64,000 bases of DNA from Fragilaria crotonensis (taxonomy: Eukaryota; Bacillariophyta; Fragilariophyceae; Fragilariales; Fragilariaceae): positions 1 through 64,000 of the forward strand of contig JAKSYS010000295.1 of assembly GCA_022925895.1 (NCBI GenBank), read 5' to 3'. The position numbers and the translations under genes are program-made. Every line of letters starts with the position of its first letter. Within the stretch, counting starts at the first letter, position 1. Below are positions 1 through 12,000 of this stretch, piece by piece. Below the pieces are notes generated by a model. The model made no database searches and was not told the DNA's origin. It worked only from the letters and a program-made list of their open reading frames with translations.

Positions 1-1304
1 TACGCACAAGCTATTTGGACGAGGACGTCAGTGGAGAAATTGATTCGTGACAACTGGACTGGCATCAATCGATTCTCGGGGACCAAGGTTCAATCGAAAT
101 GGCGCATGAGTTTCAATTTCAAATTGGACCGTCGAAATTAGATGGTTCTCCATCCCTTAAGCATGATTATGCTCCTTTCATCAATTCATATTGTCACCAT
201 GGGCAGTATGAAGGATGAATTGCGGTGGGTCAAATGCACCTCTGGAAAAGTCATGATCGGTATTGGGTATTTTGGTTGGTCCGGCGGTGTGCTGAATTCG
301 TCTCCTTCTTGCTCTACAAATTATCCTGAGCACCGAGATGACATGGCAGTCGAGGGTGCTCCACTTTTCGAATGATAGTGAGGTATTTGGATGGAGCATT
401 CGCCTGGGTTTCAAACTCCGTTCGGCGTCTAAGTTTCCACTAGCGTGGAAGAGCTTGGCCCTTCGCCTCTACAACTCCGTTCCACGATCATAACTCTCTC
501 GAACTCACCGACGATATCACGAAGGCTAACTCATTTCCAATAATGTTGCCACCACAGTGCTTCCTTCGTTCTCTGTCCAGCTGCCTCTTGTTCGTAATCT
601 GCTCGGTTTTCTTCCTCGAAGAGTACGTTCAAGTAAGAATCTTTAATCAGAAGAACCCCAACATAAATCTCGAACCACGTCATCATCTAGTGCCAAAGAG
701 AAGGCCGTAGAATGAATTCTGCAATTCCAAAGTATCGCTCCATCGCATTGAGACACTGACTTCATCAAACCGCTGTTGTTTAATGGTTTCCCTGGTATAT
801 AACTTAGAGCGAAACATCAACACTAAACAAATTGAAAGCTACTGCTTTTTATAATCCGTACTACGTACAGTATTAGCAACATTTGGTGTTTTACTGGTCT
901 AACAATACCATACTGACACGCGACCGTCGGGCCCGTGCAAGCAGAAGTCGGACAACGAGTCCCCTATTCCACGAAGACTGTTGTGAACTGTGGACCTCCC
1001 CATTGTGAGCATTCCGTCCGCAGTCTTCAGACCTCAGAAACTATTCTCCTCCATCAATAGGATATATCCCTGAGCTTTGAGTACTTCAAGCTTCGAAGCT
1101 TCAAGTACTGGTACTAGTACTGTCGTTAACGTAGATCTTTGAAGTTCAAGTTCTGAGTTCCCACTGTAAAAGTGTAGCACATAGGGAACATTCCTGAGAA
1201 AAATTGCACAAAATCCAACTGTGAATTGCGACAACTCGACGAACAATATTGGAATACGAAAGGTCGAATTTTGTGATACACTGTGTGTTGTCTTTTAGGA
1301 CCAC
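1..1304. other. unassigned left edge, no confident gene
   Basis: A frame is open on the plus strand from base 1 to a stop near 138 and could be the 3' end of a gene outside the window. A following stretch to about 350 also reads as ordinary protein for some 60 codons in two frames. I recognise no family in either. From about 400 to 1300 I see no supported coding sequence; near 1075-1150 there is a run of short 'cttcaag/cttgaag' and GTAC words. The stretch may hold the promoter of the transporter gene that follows. Confidence 0.3.
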
Positions 1305-2279
1305 GATGATCGCTTGTCGCAATCAGCAGCCGCGAGTCATTTCACGAAGAGTCCGTTCACTCAACCGAATCACAACAACGCCCCATTGGTCCAACCCCAA
1401 GCGACAACACGCATCGAAACCACCTTCGAACCAAACGACCAAACAACAATCACCCAACAGCAGCAACACCAGTGGCCGAAACTGCCGGAGATGTACCTTA
1501 CCAACTTCCCAAAGCCTTTTGCGTCGGTGCATTTGCTGGTATCGGATCCTCGCTGGCATGGGTGGAGGATTCGTCATGATCCCGCTCATGACATCATCTC
1601 TCTGAAACTTACTCAACATCAGGCGCACGGGACGTCCTTGTTCGCAGTTGCCGCTACTGGTGTGGCCGGAGCCTTGGGCTACAGTGGACAGGTGGATGTC
1701 GAGGCTGCCGTCGCAATTAGTGTGTCCGGAATGATTATGGCACGAGCAGGAGCGGGCATGACGGCAACCATGTCCGAACGATCGTTGAAACGTGCACTGG
1801 GTGTCTTTATGCTCCTCATCGCCCACTGGTGGTGCCAAGGCGTACTTTATGCAAGTACAAGATGAGACAAAGAAAAATATCGAGAATATCGAACAGTAAT
1901 AATGAATTGTTGGGAAAGGATTTCTCCAACGGATAGGTCCTCCTGCAGTGATTGGTCTCGGTTCTGGGTTTCTGGCTGGTCTCTTTGGTGTCGGCGGCGG
2001 TGCAATTGTGGTTCCGGCCTTGACCCTGTGTACGGATATGACACACTACCAAGCTCTGGGTACGAGCTTATGCGCTGGCACTACCCGCCATGGTTGGAAC
2101 GAGTACACATTTCAGTAAAGGGAATGTTGCCATAACGATAGCACCGACCCTGGCGCTGGGTTCTTTTGTCGGTGCCTACCTTGGGGTAACCTGGGACTCC
2201 AAACAGATGAGACCACACTGCGTTGGGGTTTTCCAGTCTCATGTTGTTCCTAGGACGAACCCTCCTAGTGAAAGCCTAG
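1305..2279 (+). CDS. TauE/SafE family membrane transporter, frame-broken
   Basis: This reads as a sulfite/anion exporter of the TauE/SafE (DUF81) family, a multi-pass membrane carrier. Conserved pieces appear in order but in changing frames: AGMGGGFVMIPLM (about 1552-1593), LKLTQHQAHGTSLFAVAATG (about 1602-1660), SGMIMARAGAGMTATMSE, then the second half of the internal repeat, GLGSGFLAGLFGVGGGAIVV (about 1950-2015), and HFSKGNVAITIAPTLALGSF (about 2105-2165). About ten frame changes fall within 1 kb, and most fit loss of a single base, yet the amino-acid sense is well kept. The terminal stop is taken at 2277-2279; the start at ATG 1305 is uncertain because the N-terminus is not conserved. It may be an intact gene with sequence errors, or a recent pseudogene. 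Confidence 0.7.
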
Positions 2280-3745
2280 TGCTGTCATCAGTACTGCAGT
2301 ATTCACAGTAGACGGTAATTGTACATAGCAAACACTCGGATTGCAATTATAGTACGCCTTGTCAATATCTGCCGCAATCTTTTCAATGGACCAAGTTGGA
2401 TTGCTTCAATCATTTGGTTTATGGGATGCATTATTATTCTCTTGTGTCATAATTCATAGCTTGAATCAAGAACAACCAATTCTGCGTGCCCTTCCTCAGT
2501 CCATTCATACTTCCGTTTCCTTCAGATGCACATTTTCGTGCTCTCGACAATGATTAGTATGGCTAGGCACGCGTGTGATGAATGAATAGTTAAGTCTTTT
2601 GAAGTCCCCCAGCACCAGTGTGGACGGCTGTGCATTTTCATTTTCATAATATACTAGTAGTGGGTTCCTCACAACTGGATCGGAGCATACTACTGGAGTA
2701 CAGGATAAGAGGACCACACACAGTACTCCAAACTGGTCATACTCGGTAGCATCAGACCTACTGGAGTACTACAATAACATACATTTTTTGTTCTACAGTA
2801 TGCAGTAACCTGGTACCAACGTAAGCTACTACATGACGTACAGTACACAGTACCTGGTACCCCCAGAGTTGTGCTCATTCCCAGTACTGGAGTTCATCGC
2901 AGGGTATGTTTAACAGTAGCATTTGTGAAGCAACCTGGTTACAGCAAATTCAATGAGTATTCCATCCAGTAACTTTGAATAGCTACAGTATCGTACTTCA
3001 GTAACCTAACACTGTCGTTTCTTCATAAATTACCATCGATCAATGTACTGTAGACCTGTAGTACGTGTAATCGTGTAATCCACGTACATGTAACAGTACG
3101 ACAGTACCCCAGAGTGGTCATACTCCGTAACAAACACACACACACACAAACCAAATTAAAAGTACTCCGAGTATGTCATAGGATATGATATGGTAAATGA
3201 TACTCCTATAACCTATAACCTATAACCCATACTCTGCTACCGTAGACCTACAGGTAGCGGTAGTCAATATCGAAAAGGTGTTACAGTAATCTCGAAACAA
3301 GCCAGTAAATTGTGTTACCGTAGTGCTCGTAGAGTATAACTTTGAAAAGCAAAAGCGCTTCATCGTAAAAGTGGCAACAAAGCCGTGCTTTGATAACTTC
3401 CCGAGCAAATATACTTGTATAGTGGATATCACAAATCGGGATATCCCCATTGTGGTTATAGCCCAAGGACCTCCAAGGACTGCACCCTGCACCTCCACCG
3501 TCCAGTTGTGTGCATATGTACTCCGAGTTCTATGTACTAATAGTAGCTACCGGTAGTAATATGATAGTACGTTGGACGTTGGACGTTGACCTGGTAAATG
3601 GAAGGCCCGGCATACTACAATGTCATGAGGTGATGCACCTCTGCTTGGCATTAAATATAAGTACGGGTAGAAGCATGGAGCAAAAGCAAGAAATCTGTGT
3701 TTTATGATTGAGAGAATTACCGAACCTGGTGCTGGTATGCATGTT
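2280..3745. other. intergenic region with dispersed repeat and GTAC-rich DNA
   Basis: No gene is supported here. The segments at 2648-2750 and 3045-3145 resemble sequence at 33288-33480, including a shared block containing 'ccccagagtggtcatactcc'. A short (CA)n run lies at about 3133-3147. GTAC-containing words are very frequent. Confidence 0.6.
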
Positions 3746-3748
3746 TTA
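3746..3748. repeat. TTA target-site duplication, left
   Basis: TTA directly abuts the left terminal repeat and matches the TTA at 8004-8006 at the other end. Confidence 0.9.
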
Positions 3749-4018
3749 GGCGGTGTGTATACAGCAAAAAAATACAAACTTGGATCCAAGTTTCCAAGTT
3801 TCCAACGGAATCTTAGAAACGAATTAGATTGTTAAATTTCGCCCTGGTGCAGTGGTATGTATACAGCAAATTGAAACTTTGAATCAAGTAGGAAACTCCC
3901 AAGTTTTCGTTTGAAGAAGACGAACGTGAGTAGCACTCCAGACGGATCTTTTCGTCCATAGATTTGTCATGCGTACTTGCCCACTGCAATGTTATTAACT
4001 TATTGTCACAATGATAAC

Positions 4019-5418
4019 ATGGCTGCCACCAACAGCTACGTGCAGATGTCCCATGATGAGGGCTTAGAGAACTCCTTCAGGGTTTGTAGCGTCATTGCAA
4101 ATATTGCAGCTGTCCTTGTTGATCGTCATGCGAGGAAAGTTCAACGTCGTCGTATTCGAACGCGTAAGAGAACAAGGTCTTGTCGCACTAGACATTTTCG
4201 AGTACGCAAGAGGAGGACCGTAGAGGACATCTATAATGAACTTGGGCCCATGTATTTCAGAAGGGCATATCGAATGCATTACAGTACCTTCAAGGCTCTT
4301 GCGGACGAGCTTCGTCCCTATATAATTCTTGCATGTGATCTTAAAGGAGGACCAAAACGATTCATTCCAAATGGTCCAATCTCTTCAGACGTCCGGCTTG
4401 CTTGTGCAATTAGATGGTTTTCTGGTGGATCAGCATACGATCTTATGACAACGTATGGTATCGGTCATTCAGATACAATCAAAAGTTACTGGTATGTTGT
4501 AGACGCTATCAATTCCCACCCGAACTTTAAGATTGAATACCCAAATGACCACGAGGATCAAAGACAAATTGCGCGTGGTTTTCAAAATGTGTCAAAGGCA
4601 GGCTTCAAGTGTTGTGCTGGGGCAATTGATGGCATCCTCATATGGATACATAAACCTCCAAGAAAGACTGCATGGACGTTGGTTGTAATGATGGTAAGTT
4701 CATGTGCACTCGAAAAGTAAGTTTGGACTAAATTGTCAGGCAGTCTGTGACGTTCGGGGTAGGATCCTTGACATTTCCATCATGTATCCTGGATCTACTT
4801 CCGATTGTCTTGCTTTTGAGGGCATGTCACTCTTTCATCGATTAGAGAATGGGCTTCTAGCTCCTGGTCTATGCATTTTCGGGGACAATGCATACTTGAA
4901 TACGCCTTACGGCAACTCCATACCCGGCTGTGTCCGGTGGGACAAAGGATGACTACAACTTTTATCATTCGCAGCTGCGAATCCGGATAGAATGTGCCTT
5001 CGGAATTTTGACACATCGATGGTCAATACTTAGGAGCGCAATCCCTGTGAACATCAGAATTACGAAGACTGTTGCATTGGTAATGGCTCTAGCCAAGCTA
5101 CACAACTACTGTATCGATGCGAATGACAATGACATTTCCCCAAATACTGCGAGGGACGAATGGACATCTGAAATCAATGGTGCTGTCCCCTTGGTTCCAG
5201 TTGAAGGTTATGATGAGGGCTTAGAGTTGCGACTCAACGATGTCATTCCCGAACAATTACTACATGGCGGTGAGCACTTCGACGACATCGGTCGTGCAGG
5301 TCGTCGACGTAGACAGCGCCATTACGAATTGGTGAACAATACACCACTTCCGAGAGAGCAACTGCATTCATACATTGCAGCAATTGGTGTCACACGACCC
5401 AGTCCACAACGTCCGTGA
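4019..5418 (+). CDS. Harbinger DDE transposase, frame-broken
   Basis: This is a nuclease of the PIF/Harbinger (DDE_Tnp_4) family, which cuts and joins the transposon ends. The start ATG at 4019 opens MAATNSYVQMSH. The family fold follows: an N-terminal helical region with 'FRRAYRMHYSTFKALADEL', the first catalytic Asp in CAGAIDGILIWIHKP (about 4615-4655), the second in YPGSTSDCLAFEG (about 4788-4825), and the catalytic Glu in RIRIECAFGILTHRW (about 4982-5025). Three frame changes lie near 4665, 4718 and 4925; the first two sit in short A runs and fit loss of one A each. With those aside the protein would be about 465 aa, normal for the family. It converges on the partner gene, 90 bp apart. 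Confidence 0.88.
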
Positions 5419-5508
5419 GCAAGACAACCTACTAGTAAACATACTAGTACTAGATATTACTTGTTACTACCCTCTTGATAGGAACGACAACACGTATTCT
5501 ACCAGCTA

Positions 5509-7717
5509 CTACTTATCATTGTTGTCATCCAATTGTCGAATCTCTTCCTCCATTTTTGAAAGTTCAGATGTGTAGAATTGCAGCATGCGGCGACTGCGGT
5601 CATCATCAACACAGCTGAATTCAGCAATTTTCATTCGATACATGCGAGTCTCATCAACCAAAAAGGAGCGACGATCAAAACGTCGTTTCCGAGTGTTCTC
5701 ACGCTCCTGATGTTCACGATCGAGCGCACGATCTGAAAGCAAACGTCGCTGAGAATCTACAAGGTCTTGAAGAGACTGCACCAATGGATTTTCAGCTGAA
5801 GTAGTATTTGTCATCTCGTCGTCATCTGTTTCTTCGTCAGCGTTTTGACTGCGACCGCCACGACTGCCACTGCGACTGCTTCCACCACTGCTTGTGATAT
5901 TGCTCCTGGATGATGTCGTCCCACCTCTCCTTGACACAAGAGCAACTGACGACGCGTCGCTTGCGTTCGCATGGTTACTAAGTCGTTGCAGGCACGATGA
6001 CAACAACTGTTGACTCTCAGCCACTTCCCAGTAGTAGAGGATGTACGAAGGCATTCCTCTCAGGAAGGCAGCACGGTTGTCGAGGGCTCTTGCTGGTCTC
6101 TGCCTCAGACTTACAAATGCTTGTGCCATCGAGGAGGTTTCATTGTTATCATCCTCTTCATCTCCTCCATCCTGCTGCCCTCGGTCCAACCCACCATAAT
6201 CGTCAAGCACCTGCTCATCGCCTTCTCCATCCTGCTCTCGGTCCATACCGCCATCGCCTTGGCCGCTTGCTTCCCAATTCCTTATAATCGTCAATAGCTT
6301 GCATCTCATGGAAGTGAAGATATCTGCAATTTTGACGGCCGTCGCTGCAGAAAGACCAACAACGGCAGCATGGGAGCAATCGATTTCCGAGACGAAGTCC
6401 GAATGGCATCGTGATGGAGGTGCTTTTGGATTGAAATCAGAGCTATTCCAAAGCTCGGCAATAAGTTCATAACAAGTCTTTGGTCTGCGACGCAAAGACA
6501 AAGAGAACAGACGAGACAGAACCCACGAGAGATCAAGAACAAGACAAGACGAGAACGAAACGCAAACGAAACGAGATCAAGGAGACGAGAACGAGATGGG
6601 AACGAGACGAGAACGAGACAAGAACAAGAATGAGAACGAGGAGATGAGAAGAATAAATTGGGTAGGAGACAAGAACAAGAGCGAGGAGACGGGAACAACG
6701 AGACAGGAACGAAAACGTGGAGACGAGAACAAATGAGAGTGAGAACGAGGAGACGAAACGAGACAAGACAAGAACGAAAATGAGAACAAAGCGAGAACGA
6801 AGCGAGATCGAAACGAGAACAAGTAATTGAGACGCGACGAGATGAAACGAGATGAAACGAGACGAAACGAGACGAGATGAGACGAGATGAGACGAGATGA
6901 GACGAAGCGACAAGATGACAAGACCAAGGCAGGAGAGCAAGAACCACCAGAGAGAGCACGAAAGAAAGTTAGTTTTCTTTTGTTTGCTTGCACACATGCA
7001 TCATTTCATTTGACACGACCGCAGCACACTCACCTATTATCTGAATTACGGCCATCTAATTGTGTTCGCGAGCAATTTCTCGAGAGAGAAACAACGATTT
7101 GACATCGTCACGTGTCAGAGTCATGATGACTCGCAAGTAGGGAACGCAACCACGCCAATTACCACCTCTCATTACTGCACCTGAAATTCCCTCCATAGTT
7201 AAAAATTGTTGTCGCTCCTGTTGCATCCTGCGGCTAATTTCTTGTAACCTCAGCACTTCAAATGTAAGGAATTGTACATCCATGGAATCAGATACAGGAT
7301 GTTCTTCAAGCCACTCAATAATTTGATTTCGTGTCCAGTTGCTGGGTCGCGGAACCGACCTCATATTCGAAGCAGTCGCTCGTCGTTTGACTTCTTTCAC
7401 AAGGTCAGAGTTCTTGGGCGGGCGGAGTGCGTTCTTTGAAAGGGTCGACCACGGTTCCTGTTCAAGGGAAAAAAGAGGTTCACTGTCATGCTCGAGACCA
7501 ATTGACAACACGTACAAAATTGTCTTGTCATTACCGGAATCAACGTAGAGTTTTTGCATTCACTACTGCTATGAGTCGACACGAATTCTGGCTGCGTTGA
7601 CATTCCTCCTCCTGTTGCTGCCTCAACGCCATCAGCAGTACTGCCAACAGCACAAATGCCGCTATCATCAGGTGGCTGCTGATGAGGAGCACCGGGTGGT
7701 GTGGTGTTATTGCTCAT
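5509..7717 (-). CDS. Harbinger partner protein (Myb-like slot), spliced
   Basis: This is the second gene of the transposon, in the place of the Myb/SANT-like DNA-binding protein that PIF/Harbinger elements need. Three exons are proposed: 7717-7535, 7457-7034 and 6484-5509, joined by GT-AG introns of 77 and 549 bp. The protein has a Ser/Gly-rich N-terminus, a conserved 'NWTRNQIIEWLEEHPVSDS' segment, a helical region with many Arg/Gln, an acidic Asp/Glu-rich linker, and a C-terminal coiled coil ending EEEIRQLDDNNDK. Exon 2 has one frame change near its 3' end; beyond it the frame reads QLDGRNSDNR and splices onto PKTCYELIAELW. The family placement rests on position and remembered similarity to diatom Harbinger-associated proteins. 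The long intron is made of a simple repeat. Confidence 0.7.
6485..7033 (-). repeat. pyrimidine-rich simple-repeat array filling an intron
   Basis: On the minus strand this stretch is a degenerate array of TCTCGT/TTCGTC/CTCATC words; on the plus strand it reads as runs of 'gagacgagaacgag'. It has a good GT donor at 7033 (gtgagtgtgc) and an AG acceptor at 6485-6486, so the array lies inside the second intron of the transposon partner gene. Long open frames across it on the minus strand (Ser/Arg/Leu/Phe repeats) are products of the repeat and not genes. Confidence 0.75.
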
Positions 7718-8003
7718 CGTCAAAATGGGGGACGACGAGGACAACAATGAATGCACTCGACACTATTGAGTGAAGCACGAAGAATATCCATGCGCGAATA
7801 GAGCGCATGCGAAACTTGGATAACCAAACTTGGCTAAAAAAATGTGGGCAACTTGGACATCCTAGTGGATCAAAGTTGAGTCTTACTAACTCGGAAATCC
7901 AAGTTAAGTCACGAATTAGGGAATCTATTTTGTTTTTTGGAGGTGAGATTCCGTTGGAAACTTGGATCCAAGTTCGGAAAATTTTTGCTGTATACACACC
8001 ACC

Positions 8004-8006
8004 TTA
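8004..8006. repeat. TTA target-site duplication, right
   Basis: TTA directly abuts the right terminal repeat and matches 3746-3748. Confidence 0.9.
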
Positions 8007-9051
8007 CTGTCCGCTTATTCGAAAGACGCCAGAATAGATGTCCCCTGTCGAGCACAGGTCAAAACAAGTGTACGTGGTAATCGACGTATACTTCATACTT
8101 CATACTACCGCACGGCAGAAAAAGACATCTGGAAACTCCCATACAACGTGATGTAAATTTTACACAAATTAAATCTCGATCGGCTCGAAAAGGGGACATA
8201 GCCCGGCTCCCCTATGAACATGTAACATGTGTGTGAAGTGTGAACATGTCCACATGTCCACATACAATTCGCGAGCTCTATGCAGTTTTTCTACGTGACT
8301 CGCGCCTAGAGTCATGGACCAGCCGCCTATGACTTCATTGGACGTTTTGGAAGACACAACAGTTTTTCAGGATAGAATACTCCGAGTATTCTACTCCGTA
8401 TTCTAGTATGCCAGTGCCAGTTACAAAGTAAACTGTCATACTATACAAATGTCGTAAAAGGCACTCTGCTGCAATCGGTGCATGGTGCGTTGGAACACCG
8501 GATGCAAATCTATCATCCATTCTACGCCGCTTTTCTACTGGTATACGAGTACAAAAAGTAGTGTGTCCAAGGTCCAGGGACACGGAGAGTGGCAATCGGA
8601 AATCGCTCGCTTTTCCCTCCGAAGGTCGCTATCGTAGCCTCAAAAGCGTAAAAGTGTTCAAAGCCAAGCCAACAGCAGTCAGTAGTTAGTCAGCAGTCGA
8701 CTTGTTGCGGATCACTCTTGCTTCTCTCAAAAGGCTTAAGGAGCCTCGAACTTTGCTATTTCCCAACGTTGTGGGATCTAGTAGTGGGTCCATTGCGCTT
8801 GATACTCGCAGTACAGTAGTGCAAGGGAGTCCTCGAGTACTGGATACCGACGGATTTCTCGCCTCTTTCGTCAGTACTCAGACTACCAGGCACTAGAGTA
8901 CTGATAAAGTGCCACGAGGTGGACACAGCCTTTCTTCGGCACCTCTTTTTATTCCCACCTTCGGTTTTGCCTGTTGTCTCATTGACGCTGTTTGCTGTAC
9001 TGTGTGCACCTCGCTCTTTCGACATTCACAATTCGAAATCCTTGAGGAATA
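8007..9051. other. intergenic, no gene seen
   Basis: There is no supported coding sequence. GTAC and 'actccgagta' words cluster near 8380-8410 and 8810-8905. The last 200 bases probably include the promoter and 5' UTR of the gene starting at 9052. Confidence 0.5.
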
Positions 9052-12000
9052 ATGAAAGGCCTTAAGCGTTTGATACCTCAACGAAAGAAGAAGAATGCCA
9101 GCAGCGACAGTAACGACAATATCACTGAGGCACTATTTCTCAACGAGGATGACCCTTCTGCGCATCGTCGCCACAATGTCACGGAAACGAATATGGAACC
9201 AGCTGCGCCCTCTCCTGATTCAGAACCTGTTAGTCGATACACTACGGTGGACGAAGATTACGATCCTTCGCTGGCATTCTTGGCACGCGGCAACGATGAG
9301 ACTACGTCATTCGGTGAACAAGCACACGAACTGTCCTCATGGCCAGAGGACCCGATAAGTATTCCAGAACAATCGTTTTCGACTCAACTCAACGGGGCCA
9401 AAAGGAAACTTTCCACTGGGAGTACGCAAAGTGATGCAACGTTTGCGAATGCCTTCGATAGCGCTTCACTCGTCATCCAATCCTATGCAGATGTCCCCCT
9501 CTTGGAGCAAACCAAACTACCTCGCGGTGGTGTCAGTATGGAAACGAAAGCTGTGGGAAGAGTGCAGGTACGCGGCGGATGCTGTCCACAGGATTGCATT
9601 ATTATTCTTGCTGCTTTACTCAACCATCTCTTCGCGCTACATCATGCCTCATTCTTTTTTCACAGTTTGGTATTCCGCCTGAAACTATCAAAGACAGCAT
9701 GCGCCTCGGATTGTCAGTCCCAGCGGTGTACATTGTTCCAGTGGAAAGATTTTGCCGAGAGATGGGGCCTGCGTTGGGCGTGAACCTCGCTGAATTCGAA
9801 TTCCTGCCTATTTCAACTTCTTCATTCACAAAAAGTTTGCACCCTAGTTGTGGATTCCGAAGACGCTGAACAAAACATTCGACGAGTCTTCAGTGAGACT
9901 CTTTTGGGTCCTGCACAATTTAGACGAGAGGTTAATCCCATTGCCTACGAAGAAGAAGATTTTGCTCCAGACTTTCCACGTGACGCTATTCCGAACTTTC
10001 AAAAGGAGCTAGAGTATTTCAGAATTATGCCTGATGGCAAGGAGCTCGTTCTCGAAACTCTCTTGAACTTTCGTCATTTTGAAATGCCAGGAGAGACCGG
10101 TGTTCATGAAAACCTAGGTGTCCCACCTCCTCTGGACTATTGGAACACGGGAGATCACCAACAAAGACCTGGCTCGGAATACGATGACGGAAAAGATACC
10201 GATGAGTTGGACATGAGCTTCAATCTAGATTCTTCGGAAGTAGATCAGTCAAAGGAGGTGTCGACAATGACCAAGATGCAATTAGGGCAAAAAGCACGTT
10301 GGAAGTATTCTCAGGCGCGTTGGATTGGTGAGTAGAGTGCGGAAGTTGATATGGCCTGTTTCGTGTGATGACCATATTCTCATAGAACTGTGTAGGTGAT
10401 GTTGCGACAGTGTGGCCATCTGACGCTACTCAACAACAAATCGCGGCACGGACATGCAAGCGCGTCGAGATTTTCAAGATGCCAGGAGGCACGGAGTACA
10501 TTCTGCACGATATCGACGAAAACAACCACATAGTGGGAAAAGCTAGGTTTTCTGGTCATGTCAAGGTTTCCGAGTCGATGGGAGTAGATGGTTTTGGGGC
10601 AACATCTGAAGTCGATGATACTGGAGATGAGGATGGGGATGACCAGGACACGGACGATGCTGATTCGGATACTTCAGAGCTGCCAGACATATTATTTGAA
10701 CGGAGGACACTTCCTCCAACGTTCAATCCTCCATCCTTTGGCGTTACCATTCTTGGAAATTCTCATGGTTTTGATAAGAGTGGATCAGTCTCTGGCTACG
10801 TTCTTTGGATCAACGGACGCGGTGTTATGATTGATCCACCACCATATTCGTCCGCCACCCTGGAACGTGAGGGGATTCGACCGAGAACAATTGTTGGTAT
10901 CATATTGACGCATTGCCACGCTGACCATGACGCAGGTGCCTTTCAAAAAGTCTTGACGGGCTCACCCGTGGTTGTCATCACCACGCCAACGATCTACAAA
11001 AGTTTTATACGAAAATATGCAGCTTTGTCGGCACTAAGCCCTGCTCTCCTGCGTCACAGTCATCGTCACAAGCCAGCAATCATCGGGAGTCCACTTCGGT
11101 TTCAGGGCGCCACGTTCCACTTTACCTACACTCTACACACTATTCCTTGCGTTGGGTTTCGTGTGGACTGGAGAGGGCGGTCAATGGTCTTCACCGGTGA
11201 TCACTTCAACTTCCCCCCAGCAATAGACAAGTTGCAAGCAAGTGTAAGTTTGACTAGCGTTGCGCTCCAGTAATGATGTTTTTCACTCAGCAGGTTTTTT
11301 TTTTCGCAGGGCGTGCTTTCCAAGGCACGAGCTGATGATTTGCGAAACCTTCCACTTCAGGACACTGACTTACTCCTTCACGAAGCTGGGGCTCCCCCTA
11401 TTCACACCCCACTCGATGTGCTACTCAAATTGCCCCAGCGTGTGAAAAGAAGAATGTATGTTGTCCACACGTCAGCTCTACCCGAGGGTTGTGAACTGCG
11501 GGTTGCGCCAACTGGAACGGCCGGGACGATTCGACTCGACCAGGTCCAAAAGGCATCTGGTGTCGAGCAGCGCGTCCATCATCGAGGCGGGGCAACATCA
11601 AGTATGCGAGAAAGCGTCGGTCGCGGGGATGATTCGTTTCCTGCCTCATGGGGAAGAGCCACTAACGAGTATGAGCCGATTTCCGAAGAAATGATTGCAG
11701 ACTTGAGCTCAAGCGATCCTAGACTCATGACATCATCTTTCGCTCATTTGGCTCTTGCAACTACCCCGACCAAGAACGCTCAGAAAGCTGCACGATCAAA
11801 CTCTTTGCTCGGTACAGATCTCGCGCCACCGCTAGTATCTCTCAGGCCAGCATCAAGCACAGATGCCTGGTTCATTCTCAATTTGTTGAGTGCTGTTCCG
11901 TTCTTGACAAGCCTGTCCTACGCCTCAACGATGGAAGTGCTCGAGACAGCGAGAGTCGATGCGTACTGTAAAGACGAAATAATCGTCCCTGCAGCACGAC

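Larger units (their letters stand above)
3749..8003 (+). mobile_element. PIF/Harbinger DNA transposon with both ends
   Basis: This is a 4.25-kb element. The terminal inverted repeats begin GGCGGTGTGTATACAGCAAA at the left and, read inward on the other strand, GGTGGTGTGTATACAGCAAA at the right; both continue into a shared block around 'aacttggatccaagtttcc' and 'aacggaatct'. The element is flanked by TTA on both sides (3746-3748 and 8004-8006), the 3-bp target duplication expected for PIF/Harbinger. Extra AACTTGGA/TCCAAGTT words occur just inside both ends and are candidate transposase-binding sites. A partial second copy of the terminus lies near 3850. It carries the usual two genes, a DDE nuclease (+) and a DNA-binding partner (-), arranged convergently. 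Confidence 0.93.

Noticed and set aside
1305-2279. Programmed frameshifting or stop recoding in the TauE/SafE gene.
   Set aside because: There are about ten changes with no common slippery site, and similar changes occur in unrelated genes; sequence error is simpler.
6306-6997. Three overlapping minus-strand open frames rich in Ser, Arg, Leu and Phe.
   Set aside because: They are translations of the TCTCGT-type simple repeat in an intron; any frame stays open there.
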